Of a stretch of 58,053 nt of DNA, positions 17,128-24,639 are shown piece by piece. The first letter of the stretch is position 1; each line of letters opens with the position of its first letter. The DNA is taken from NCBI GenBank assembly GCA_029781035.1, contig JAKOXK010000073.1:1-58053 (forward strand). The letters run 5' to 3'. The stretch is from Armatimonadota bacterium (GTDB lineage: Bacteria > Armatimonadota > Fimbriimonadia > Fimbriimonadales > Fimbriimonadaceae). Under the pieces are notes generated by a model. The model saw nothing but the letters and a program-made list of their open reading frames with translations. It was not told the origin of the DNA and made no database searches. The translations under genes were made by a program, and so were the position numbers.

Positions 17128-17136
17128 TCATGTTGG

Positions 17137-18111
17137 ATGTCCAGCTTCCTGAAGGATCGAAGACGGGTGTTGCTACTCGGAGCTGGTTTTTCGGCTACCT
17201 GGTCGGGGCTACTGTCCAAGGACGTTGGAGCAATGATGGCGTCGCGGCTCTTCCAACCAAGATTCGAGCACCTTAGGAGGATGCTTCTAGAAGCGAGTAA
17301 CTACGAGGAAGCCTGGGGCGATGCAACGAAGGAGTCTTCGGAATCCGAACGCGACCTTCGGGATGCCCTTGTCGCCACGCTCGAGCTCCAAGAGACGCTT
17401 CTGAGCGCGCACGGCCACTCGGACGGGCTCAACGCCCCAGACGCGATTGATTTCATACGTAACTGCGTTACATTCGGCCACCCGGAGTCCGGCTTCATTG
17501 CAACCACGAACTACGACTGTCATCTTGAGCGGCTCGAATCACAACTGATCCAGAGAATCAGGATTCGGCACTTAGGCGGCCCGGGCGGACGAATCAATGT
17601 TGAGGGTGACAACTGGAGAGCTTCGTACACCAGCGACGCCAGTACCACTGGTCCGACGACTCTCCCACGCCCGCAGACAAATGAGATTGGTTATCTGAAG
17701 CTCCACGGGAGTCTGAATTGGGATCACCATGGCGAGCGCGTGTTGGTCTCCGGAACACGAAAGGACGGACAGATAGCTAGGTTTCCGGTGTTGAAAGCAA
17801 TCAACGATGCCCTGGACTCAGAGGTCTCAAAAGGGAATGTCGACGTAGTTTCGATCGGCTTTTCGTTTACAGACTCCCACCTGTTAGACCGTCTTGAGAA
17901 AGTCTGTGACGACGCCTGGCGGATCTTCGTCATCAATCCCGAACACCCCTCAGGACTCGTGTCGCGACTGTCCGCCACCCACCCCAAGCTAGGCAGAGCA
18001 GTTCGTTACTACCTACCCGTCACCTTGCCTCAGCTCTTCCCGGCTCGAGGCGGCCAGGCGCAAACACTTCGTCGGAAAGAATTCGAGCGCGTCCTGTTCA
18101 ACCAGTGGTAG
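17137..18111 (+). CDS. SIR2-like NAD-binding protein, defence candidate
   Basis: A 324-residue soluble protein with the landmarks of a SIR2 fold: GAGFS (residues 15-19) for the Rossmann loop, TTNYD (123-127) in place of the sirtuin TQNID, LHGS with His190 in the catalytic position, and GFSFTD (241-246) in the later NAD loop. There is no zinc module of deacetylase sirtuins, which favours NAD hydrolysis as in SIR2-type anti-phage effectors. No sensor or partner gene is adjacent, so it would act alone or has lost a partner. The function in defence is inferred from the family only. Confidence 0.8.
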   Translation: MSSFLKDRRRVLLLGAGFSATWSGLLSKDVGAMMASRLFQPRFEHLRRMLLEASNYEEAWGDATKESSESERDLRDALVATLELQETLLSAHGHSDGLNAPDAIDFIRNCVTFGHPESGFIATTNYDCHLERLESQLIQRIRIRHLGGPGGRINVEGDNWRASYTSDASTTGPTTLPRPQTNEIGYLKLHGSLNWDHHGERVLVSGTRKDGQIARFPVLKAINDALDSEVSKGNVDVVSIGFSFTDSHLLDRLEKVCDDAWRIFVINPEHPSGLVSRLSATHPKLGRAVRYYLPVTLPQLFPARGGQAQTLRRKEFERVLFNQW

Positions 18112-18546
18112 GCGGCGCCGTGGTCTCGGCTGGAAGTGCGGCTAGGCCGAGTTATGAGATAGGGCCCTTCGCCGCAGACTAAGAAAGGGCGTGGGCTCCC
18201 AAACTCGCAACATGACCCTTGCCAAGAGGCTGGCGACAGAGAGATAGGCACGCCAGCCCATGGGATCAGCAGGCCAGACAGAGAGAACGGCCCCTGGGAT
18301 GGGCGCATGAACCCTTGGGCCCGATGAAGAAACCCTTGGGACGGAGAGAAAAGCAAGAGGGGAATTTGTTCCGTCTGGCGGGGTATATCCTCTGTCAGGC
18401 CAGGAATAGAAAGAGCAGGCCAGCCCGACAAAGAATCACCGGTGCCGGAGAAAAAAACAGGCCAGGAATCTACTCCGTCGGGCGCCGCAGGTTCAAACCG
18501 TCCGACTGGCGGGCGCAACGGTGCGCGAACGTCCCTGTTCGCCGAG
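18112..18546. other. Intergenic region with degenerate repeats
   Basis: A 435-base gap with no convincing gene. It contains a degenerate 21-bp array (18249-18353) and two copies of CAGGCCAGGAAT at 18396 and 18458. Open frames here are low-complexity and lack start signals. Confidence 0.6.
18249..18353. repeat. Degenerate 21-bp tandem repeats (about five units)
   Basis: Three recognisable units begin at 18291, 18312 and 18333 with CCCCTGGGA, CCCTTGGGC and CCCTTGGGA; two weaker units precede them. The unit length equals that of the array at 13.7 kb but the sequence is unrelated. Confidence 0.5.
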
Positions 18547-19056
18547 TCAAGGATTGGGTTTCACGACCGCTTTGGACACTTTTCTCAACTCGTACACGAA
18601 GAGCGGCGCAGGGGAGACGAGCAAGGAGACACTCACACAGAGGTTGTAGTCCCAATTGAAGGTCGGGCCCAAGAGGAGGGGCACCACGAAGACGACCGCT
18701 TCGAGGGCCAGAGCCGCGATCCAGATGACGAGCACTTTGGGATGGGTCACGCTGGCTTCACCGAGAAAGATGGGTGTGTTGAGCGATCCGAAGGCGAACG
18801 CGAGCGCGAAAGCGACGGGCAAGGCTAAGGGCAACCGGGAAGCCGCGATCACCTCTTTGTCGGGGAGTTTGCCCCCTTGGACCAAAGCCCACCAGACCGC
18901 AGCGATCACTAGCAACAGGACAGAGAGCATGGCCCAGCGGCGAGGTAACGAGAGCGCCCGGGCACCTTCCACAAAGAGATTGTACGACAAAAACTTGCCT
19001 TTGCCTAGAGGCCCGCACACTGGCGGTTTCAGAGGCAACTCCGAAACAGGGCGCAT
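18547..19056 (-). CDS. Hypothetical membrane protein
   Basis: A 169-residue protein with four predicted membrane segments: MLSVLLLVIAAVWWALV, LPLALPVAFALAFAFGSL, VLVIWIAALALEAVVFVVPL and YNLCVSVSLLVSPAPLFVY. No known motif. ATG 19056 (MRPVSELP) is chosen; the frame is open further upstream but that part overlaps the preceding membrane gene in another frame. It overlaps the upstream gene by 28 bases, so the two are probably co-translated. Confidence 0.55.
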   Translation of the reverse strand: MRPVSELPLKPPVCGPLGKGKFLSYNLFVEGARALSLPRRWAMLSVLLLVIAAVWWALVQGGKLPDKEVIAASRLPLALPVAFALAFAFGSLNTPIFLGEASVTHPKVLVIWIAALALEAVVFVVPLLLGPTFNWDYNLCVSVSLLVSPAPLFVYELRKVSKAVVKPNP

Positions 19057-19313
19057 GAAAAGCCGAAGCCAAGGCACAGTGCGCACGGTAAGGCGAATGC
19101 TCCCCAGACGATGAAGGCAAGAAGCATCCACGTCAGCCTGTTGTCTCTCGGCAAGAGCGGCACGAGCATGGCAAATCCCCCAAGCAGGGCAAGCACCCCA
19201 AGCACCAAAGCCAAGACACCGGCATCGTGCAGAGGGCGGTCCGAAAGTGAGGCCAACCAAGCCGCCAACGGGATCGATGCCAGGGCAGCCAGGATGCGAA
19301 GGAAGACGACCAT
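19029..19313 (-). CDS. Small hypothetical membrane protein
   Basis: A 94-residue protein made almost entirely of three membrane helices (FLRILAALASIPLAAWLA, VLALVLGVLALLGGFAMLVP and LTWMLLAFIVWGAFALP). ATG 19313 has AGGA nine bases upstream. It overlaps the downstream membrane gene. Function unknown. Confidence 0.55.
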   Translation of the reverse strand: MVVFLRILAALASIPLAAWLASLSDRPLHDAGVLALVLGVLALLGGFAMLVPLLPRDNRLTWMLLAFIVWGAFALPCALCLGFGFSCALFRSCL

Positions 19314-19376
19314 TGCCAACCGTCCTGGGTTTTCCTACGGTCTAGGGGGCCATGGGGTGGCATCCGGCTCGTGGGC

Positions 19377-19949
19377 TCAAGCACTTGTTAGTCGGATCAT
19401 CCCAGGATAGTCCTCGTTTGGCCACACGCGCGGCCTGATCTTCGCGACTTTCTTGATCGATGCAAAGTCCGGCAGGTTCTGCGCATCAATGCGGTCTATG
19501 CCGAGGCGAATGACGAGCGCGGCAAGGCGGACTGACTTCATCCCTTCGCAAAAGCTCAGCCGATAGCAGTCATCGAATTCCTTATCGATCTCAACTCCGT
19601 AGTTCCCGTCCATGTAAACAGCTCTTCCCTCGTCCGCATAGCGGTGCCCCAAGCAAACGATTGCCTCTGGCCCCGCCGAGCAGACGAGAACATTACCAGG
19701 CTCCACCAGCTTCTCTGAGTCAATTTGAATAGCCTTGTCTGTGCTTCCTGGTGTAGCAAGGAGGCAATCGAACGCATCGAACGTAACGCTCCTTGTACGA
19801 TTGTCCGCGCGACGAACGACCTGCAAGGTCAGGAGCATTCCCTCGGTAGGCACTCTCACCACCGCCGTGCCGACAATGCTGTGACCGCGATACGCGATCA
19901 CCTGCTCACCGTGTTCGTAGTTCGCCCAGAAGGTGCCGTCTCTTTTCAT
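19377..19949 (-). CDS. Hypothetical protein
   Basis: A 190-residue soluble protein that I do not recognise. It has mixed alpha/beta character, no signal peptide or membrane segment and five scattered cysteines. ATG 19949 has neither a Shine-Dalgarno nor a clear -10 close by. Same strand as the flanking small genes but separated from them by about 60 and 110 bases. Confidence 0.5.
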   Translation of the reverse strand: MKRDGTFWANYEHGEQVIAYRGHSIVGTAVVRVPTEGMLLTLQVVRRADNRTRSVTFDAFDCLLATPGSTDKAIQIDSEKLVEPGNVLVCSAGPEAIVCLGHRYADEGRAVYMDGNYGVEIDKEFDDCYRLSFCEGMKSVRLAALVIRLGIDRIDAQNLPDFASIKKVAKIRPRVWPNEDYPGMIRLTSA

Positions 19950-20060
19950 TTGCCAGCGGGTGGGAGGTGATTTGTCGGCTTCTCCGTGTTGCCGTTACCC
20001 ATCATCTAGGTGGCGAACCTCCTCGCCCTCGCCAAAGGCCGAACCAAGACGAGAGTGGCC

Positions 20061-20537
20061 CTACTTCTTCCAATGGTTCAGAAAGTCGGTGACCGACTTC
20101 GGGTCCATCGTGCGCATGGCCTCAAACTCGCCCTTCTTCTGGCTGTAGAGGACCTTGCCGTCCGAGTCGAGCACCGCGAGCGCGGGGACACCTTTCCCTA
20201 GCGGCACGCCATAGGCCTTGGCGATGTCCTTGTTCTTGTCGAACTGGCCGATGTTCACGTCCACGAGGATGAAGTTGTCCTTGAGAAGGGTCGCGTTCGG
20301 CTCTTGATGGAAGTACTTGTCGAGCGCGAGGCAGTCGCCGCACCAGTTGCCGCCGAAGTCCAGGATGATCCGTTTGTGCTGGCTCTTGGCTTTGGCGAGC
20401 GCGTCCTTGATCTGACCCCTGGCCGCCTCTGGCGCGGGATAGACGTCCTTCTTCGCCTGCTCTTGAGGCCGGGCCACCGCCATCGGCAGGAGCAGGGCGG
20501 CGGCAGCACCGGCGGTCAAGAAGTTACGGCTCTTCAT
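20061..20537 (-). CDS. Periplasmic thioredoxin-family protein
   Basis: A 158-residue exported thiol-disulfide protein. The N-terminus MKSRNFLTAGAAAALLLPMA is a signal peptide. The thioredoxin fold is clear: KRIILDFGGNWCGDCLALDK with the active-site Cys66 and Cys69 (WCGDC), NFILVDVNIGQFDKNKDIAKAYGV, and VPALAVLDSDGKVLY with the cis-proline. This WCxDC subgroup acts as a reductase or chaperone-like oxidoreductase in the periplasm. A TAGGAT -10 sits six bases before the ATG. The gene lies downstream of araD behind a large inverted repeat, so it probably has its own promoter. Confidence 0.9.
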   Translation of the reverse strand: MKSRNFLTAGAAAALLLPMAVARPQEQAKKDVYPAPEAARGQIKDALAKAKSQHKRIILDFGGNWCGDCLALDKYFHQEPNATLLKDNFILVDVNIGQFDKNKDIAKAYGVPLGKGVPALAVLDSDGKVLYSQKKGEFEAMRTMDPKSVTDFLNHWKK

Positions 20538-20543
20538 GGCGGC

Positions 20544-20549
20544 ATCCTA
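20544..20549 (-). promoter_or_regulatory. -10 element (TAGGAT), leaderless-type
   Basis: TAGGAT on the minus strand, six bases before the thioredoxin ATG at 20537; no Shine-Dalgarno. Confidence 0.45.
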
Positions 20550-20580
20550 CCCTGGGGATGAACGTGGAGGCGCCTGGAGC

Positions 20581-20690
20581 GGTAAGGGTGGTAAGCGTTG
20601 TCAGGGTGGTAAGGGTTGCAAGTGTTGCCTAGCGTTCCATCCTTTCCATCCTGACCACCCTGACGACCCTTACAACCCTTACCATCTTCA
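20581..20690. repeat. Inverted array of 9-bp units (long imperfect palindrome)
   Basis: Five 9-base units of the GGTAAGGGT type read rightward from 20581, then the complementary units (GACCACCCT, GACGACCCT, TACAACCCT, TACCATCTT) run to 20688. The two arms are about 50 bases each and could fold into one long hairpin. The right arm ends on the araD stop codon (20688-20690), so on the minus strand the hairpin would lie just after araD, where it may act in termination. Confidence 0.8.
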
Positions 20691-21512
20691 CCCCTGCCCA
20701 TACCGGTTCCGGTACCGGTCACTCCACTTGGCGACTTCCTCGGGCGCGAGGGAGACGGGCTCGCCAAGGCGCTCGGCGAGGGCCACGGTGCGGGCGACGT
20801 CCTCGACCATGACCGCCGCCTTAAGTGCCTCCTTCACCGACGGGCCCCAGGCGAAGACGCCGTGGTTGCCGAGGAGGATGGCGGGGGCTTGGGTCTTGTG
20901 CGCCAGGATCGCCTCGCCGATGTGGTCGCCCTCGTTGTCGACGTACGGCGCGCAGGGGACCTCGCCACCGAACTCGTCCGCGATGGCGGTGAGCACGCAG
21001 GGGATCGGGCGGTGGCAGGCGGCGAAGGCCGTGGCGAAATTGCTGTGGGTGTGGACCACTGCGCCGACCTCGGGCATGTGGCGGTAGATGAAGAGGTGGT
21101 GGGGCAAGTCGACACTGGGCTTGAGGCGGGTGTCGAGGACTTCGCCGTCGCTGAGCCGGACCGGCACCATGTCCATCGGGGTCATGGCGTCGTAGTCGTA
21201 TCCGCTGGGTTTTATGGTGAGGATGCCGGTGTCTCGGTCGAGGCCGCTAACGTTGCCGGAATGCATCACGACGAGGCCGCATTTGGGCAGAAGCTGGTTG
21301 GCATCGCAGACGGCGTTGCGCAGGGCTGGGTTGTCGTTGTCGATGAGCTTTCTTCGCGATTGGCGATCAGGAGTTGCTCCCAGTGCTTCTTCGGCTCGGT
21401 CAATACAATCGGTGCACACCGCGCCGTGGCTTCCCACCACGAGCATGGCGACATCATCCTTCAGCCTTCCGCAGAGGACGCAACGGTCACGGCGCTGGTC
21501 AGGCTTGGACAT
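20688..21512 (-). CDS. araD: L-ribulose-5-phosphate 4-epimerase with N-terminal ClpX-type zinc finger
   Basis: A 274-residue class II aldolase/AraD enzyme, last gene of the ara operon; it converts L-ribulose 5-phosphate to D-xylulose 5-phosphate. From about residue 54 it follows the family: HSGNVSGLDRDTGILTIKPSG, zinc ligands His154 and His156 (HTHS) and His217 (NHGVFAWG), Asp135 in KPSVDLPHH, and the C-terminal YGQG. Residues 9-46 are extra: CVLC (Cys11, Cys14), a LVVGSHGAVCTDC segment (Cys33, Cys36) and IDRAEEALG, which match the four-cysteine zinc domain of ClpX. The start is fixed by context: ATG 21512 comes two bases after the araB stop, with GAGG in the end of araB. The role of the finger is unknown. 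Confidence 0.88.
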   Translation of the reverse strand: MSKPDQRRDRCVLCGRLKDDVAMLVVGSHGAVCTDCIDRAEEALGATPDRQSRRKLIDNDNPALRNAVCDANQLLPKCGLVVMHSGNVSGLDRDTGILTIKPSGYDYDAMTPMDMVPVRLSDGEVLDTRLKPSVDLPHHLFIYRHMPEVGAVVHTHSNFATAFAACHRPIPCVLTAIADEFGGEVPCAPYVDNEGDHIGEAILAHKTQAPAILLGNHGVFAWGPSVKEALKAAVMVEDVARTVALAERLGEPVSLAPEEVAKWSDRYRNRYGQG

Positions 21513-21514
21513 CC

Positions 21515-23158
21515 CTATTGCCTCGCCTCGTCGCGGATCTTGATCAACTCCTTCATGATGCCTCCCATTGGCCGCTGACTCACGTTGCCGAACGCGTCGT
21601 GCAGGTCCAAGTAGAGGGCGTAGAGGCGGTCATAGGTGCCTACGGCGTCGGGATCGGGGCGGTAAACGGTGTCCTTCACTCCCGTCATCGCGGCGATGGC
21701 GGTCAGGAAGTCAGGGTGGGCGCCACCGGCGACGGAGCCGGCGATAGCGGCGCCGAGAGCGCAGGTCTGGGCCGAGCGACTGGTCTTGATCGGTCGGTTA
21801 AGGATGTCGGCGTAGACCTGCATGGTGAGCGGGCTCTTCTCGGCGATCCCTCCGCAGACGACGACCTCCTCGACCTTGACCCCGTGCTCTTCGATGCGCT
21901 CGATGATTTTGCGCGAACCAAAGGCGGTCGCTTCGATGAGCGCTCGGTAGATCTCAGTTTGGCTCGTCTGGAGCGTCTGGCCGACGATCAGGCCGGTCAG
22001 GAGTGGGTCGACGAGGACGGTGCGGTTGCCGTTGTTCCAGTCTAGGGCGAGAAGACCGCTTTGACCAGGGCGATGCTTGCTGGCTTCACGTCCGAGCTCG
22101 TCATGACTGGTGTGACCGAGTTTGCCAACGCACCAGTTGAAGAGGTCGCCGACCGCGGACTGGCCCGCCTCGATCCCCATCATGCCGGGGATGACCGAGC
22201 CAGGCACGATGCCGCAGACGCCGGGGATGTCGGGCGTACCCGGCCCGCCGACCATGATGTCGCACGTGCTGGTGCCCATGATCTTGACCAGCGTGCCGGG
22301 CTTGACGCCGCTGCCGACAGCCCCAAGATGAGCGTCCATCGCGCCGACACTGATCGGAGTGCCGGCCTTGAGGCGGGCCTTGGCTGCGATCTCAGCGTCG
22401 AGACCGCCGATGCTCTGGCCGGCTTCGCCGGTCTTGGTGTAGAGGTGTCCGCGGAGCGCACCCAGGCGAGGGTCGAGTCCCTTTAGGAACGACGCGCTCG
22501 GCAGCCCGCCCCAGGACTCGTGGAACATGGCTTTGTGGCCGGCGGCGCAGATGCCGCGCGGGATGCTGGCGGCGTTGGGAAGGCCCGCGAGCCAGGCGGG
22601 AATACAGTCCTGGCACTCGACCCAACTGTGGGCAGCGTCAAAGACCTCCGGCGCGACGCGCGCGCAGTGGAGGATCTTCGACCAGAACCACTCGCTGCTG
22701 TAGGTGCCGCCGCACTTGGCGAGGTAGGGCTCGCCACGTTGTCTTGCGAGCTCAGTGATCTCTCCGGCTTCGGAATACGCGGTGTGGTCTTTCCAAAGCC
22801 AGGTCAGGGCGTGGGGGTTTTCTTGGAAGCGCTCTTGAAAGCCGAGAGGCACTCCGCGCTCGTCCACTGGCATCGGGCTGGAACCGGTAGTGTCGACTCC
22901 GATGCCGACAATGTCGCTTGGATCGATCGTTGCCTCTGCGAGGGCTCCTTCGACACACTCGAAGAAGCCACTGACATGGTCGCGTGGGTGCTGGCGGGCG
23001 AGATTGGGGTCTTTGGCGTCAAGGATGACGCCGTGATCGCCGCTCTTGAATTCCGAGACGGACGTGCCGAGCTCTTCGCCCGTCGCGCAGTCCACGACCA
23101 AGGCCCGGACGCTGTTGGTGCCGTAGTCGATGCCCAGGGCGAGTTTGCGGTCAGACAT
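21515..23158 (-). CDS. araB: Ribulokinase
   Basis: A 547-residue FGGY-family sugar kinase phosphorylating L-ribulose with ATP. The N-terminal ATP-phosphate motif is GIDYGTNSVRALVVD (residues 9-23); TWLWKDHTA, GAMDAHLGAVGSG and IMGTSTCDIMVGG are ribulokinase signatures, and the C-terminal ATPase loop VVVCGGIAEKSPLTMQVYADI is intact. Length agrees with E. coli AraB (566). Its ATG overlaps the araA stop by eight bases and its stop is two bases before araD, so the three are translationally coupled. Confidence 0.95.
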   Translation of the reverse strand: MSDRKLALGIDYGTNSVRALVVDCATGEELGTSVSEFKSGDHGVILDAKDPNLARQHPRDHVSGFFECVEGALAEATIDPSDIVGIGVDTTGSSPMPVDERGVPLGFQERFQENPHALTWLWKDHTAYSEAGEITELARQRGEPYLAKCGGTYSSEWFWSKILHCARVAPEVFDAAHSWVECQDCIPAWLAGLPNAASIPRGICAAGHKAMFHESWGGLPSASFLKGLDPRLGALRGHLYTKTGEAGQSIGGLDAEIAAKARLKAGTPISVGAMDAHLGAVGSGVKPGTLVKIMGTSTCDIMVGGPGTPDIPGVCGIVPGSVIPGMMGIEAGQSAVGDLFNWCVGKLGHTSHDELGREASKHRPGQSGLLALDWNNGNRTVLVDPLLTGLIVGQTLQTSQTEIYRALIEATAFGSRKIIERIEEHGVKVEEVVVCGGIAEKSPLTMQVYADILNRPIKTSRSAQTCALGAAIAGSVAGGAHPDFLTAIAAMTGVKDTVYRPDPDAVGTYDRLYALYLDLHDAFGNVSQRPMGGIMKELIKIRDEARQ

Positions 23159-24560
23159 GGCGGTAGACGCTCCAGCCCAGGTACTTCTCCATCGCTTCGT
23201 AGACCGCGTCGGCAGTCTGGCTCAAGTTGAAAGCGACGTGGTGTTCGAAGCCGTTCTCGCACACGAAGTGTAGCAAGTCTTGCAGTCGTGGCACCTTCAC
23301 AACGCCAAAGCCGCCGAAGGTGTTCAGCACGTCGTTGGTCACCTCGCCCTCGCCGACATAGGCCATCACACAGCCATTCAGGTCATCGGTGCTGACGCGG
23401 CAAAACGTAAAGGCTCCGGACTTCATCCTGCCCACAATCGTGCCATAGGTGTTCTCCTTGCCGACCGTGCCAGCGATGATCTCTTGGTAGTCCATCTTTT
23501 GCTCAGCAAAGACCGACTTGGGGAGGTTCGAGCAGTGAAATACTACGGCTTTGTCTGGGTCTGTGCCGAAATTATTGTTCCAATCGAGCAGCGCGCTGGG
23601 CTGGCCGCTGGCGCACTGGAGAGCGTACATGCCGACCGTGCCCGCTACGTCGGTCTCGCAGGCGCTCGCCATCAGCGAGTTGGACATCATCGACATCAAC
23701 GTGCAGGGCACGACGCCATAGAACTCTTCCAGGCTTGTCCAGCACTGCACGGCGGTGGCGTCAAGCTCGCGATCTTTTGCCCAACGGTCGATAGCGACGC
23801 CGAGTCGGGCCATCTTGTCTAGGCTCTCGTCGGGCACGCCCTTGGTGTCAGTGTAGGCCTTGATGCGCTCTGTCTTGGACTTCACTTCCTTGTCGCTGGC
23901 CGACATATTGTTCGCCCAGCCGAGGACTTCAGAAAGGTCGAGGGTTTCGACGGTGATGCCGGACTGCTCAAGGAGCTTCTCGCTGTAGCGGACGGTGTTG
24001 AAGGCGCCGGGTCGGGCACCGATCGCGCCGATCCTCGCCTTGCGCAGACCTTTGACGACTTGGCAGATAGAGCGGAAGCGGCGCAAGTCTGCCTTGAACG
24101 CATCGCTTGTTGGGTCGACTGTGTGCAGGTCTGTCAAAGAAAACTTGATCCCATACTGTCGCAGGTTGTTGCACGCGGACATCTTGCCGCAGAAGCTATC
24201 GCGGCGGTCAGCGATCGTCATGCGCTTGGCGTCATCGTTGAAAGCGTGCACCAACACCGGCACATCCAACCCAGAGAAGCGGATGGAGTTGGCGATGGCG
24301 CGCTCGTCGCCGAAGTTCGGCAGGGTGACGAGGATTCCGTCGATCTTGTCGCGGTGCTTGTTGAACAGGTCACCGCACATGCGGGCTTCGGCCAGCGACT
24401 CGACCGAGCCAGCCGGGCTCGCCTTTTCGTCCAGCACCACGACATCGAAGCCTTCATCGGCCAGCACCTGTAAGACTGTCTTGCGCCCAGCCTCACAAAG
24501 GTGCGTCGGGAAGAAGCCTCGGTTGCCGATGATCACGCCCAAAGTTGTCTTCTGTGACAT
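23151..24560 (-). CDS. araA: L-arabinose isomerase, L-fucose isomerase-like type
   Basis: A 469-residue isomerase of the L-fucose/L-arabinose isomerase superfamily, first gene of the ara operon; placement before a ribulokinase and AraD makes L-arabinose to L-ribulose the likely reaction. Visible landmarks: ILVTLPNFGDERAIAN, VLVHAFNDD, GAIGARPGAFNTVRYSE, TAVQCWTSLEEFYGVVPC, ETDVAGTVGMYAL and LLDWNNNFG. It looks closer to the FucI-like branch than to classical AraA, so another ketose substrate remains possible. ATG 24560 has GGAGGCGGA directly upstream; the frame is open for a further 43 codons without support. Confidence 0.85.
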   Translation of the reverse strand: MSQKTTLGVIIGNRGFFPTHLCEAGRKTVLQVLADEGFDVVVLDEKASPAGSVESLAEARMCGDLFNKHRDKIDGILVTLPNFGDERAIANSIRFSGLDVPVLVHAFNDDAKRMTIADRRDSFCGKMSACNNLRQYGIKFSLTDLHTVDPTSDAFKADLRRFRSICQVVKGLRKARIGAIGARPGAFNTVRYSEKLLEQSGITVETLDLSEVLGWANNMSASDKEVKSKTERIKAYTDTKGVPDESLDKMARLGVAIDRWAKDRELDATAVQCWTSLEEFYGVVPCTLMSMMSNSLMASACETDVAGTVGMYALQCASGQPSALLDWNNNFGTDPDKAVVFHCSNLPKSVFAEQKMDYQEIIAGTVGKENTYGTIVGRMKSGAFTFCRVSTDDLNGCVMAYVGEGEVTNDVLNTFGGFGVVKVPRLQDLLHFVCENGFEHHVAFNLSQTADAVYEAMEKYLGWSVYRHV

Positions 24561-24611
24561 TCCGCCTCCATGGTCTCGGGAGCGCCCCCCACTTAGCTCC
24601 CTCATCGTCAG

Positions 24612-24618
24612 TATCATA
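24612..24618. promoter_or_regulatory. Overlapping divergent -10 elements of the ara operon and GH51 gene
   Basis: The heptamer TATCATA reads TATCAT on the plus strand and TATGAT on the minus strand. It is the only good -10 in the 79-base gap. It predicts starts near 24624 (plus, 16-base leader with GGAGGT) and 24606 (minus, about 46-base leader). Confidence 0.5.
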
Positions 24619-24639
24619 GCCGTAACCGGAGGTTCTTCA

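Noticed and set aside
18440-18520. tRNA gene suggested by GGTTCAAAC
   Set aside because: Flanking bases do not form the 5-bp T stem or an acceptor stem.
18547-19313. Toxin-antitoxin pair
   Set aside because: Both products are multi-helix membrane proteins with no toxin or antitoxin motif; overlap alone is not enough.
20862-21578. Plus-strand ORF opposite araD
   Set aside because: It is a shadow of a clearly conserved enzyme on the other strand and has no family features.
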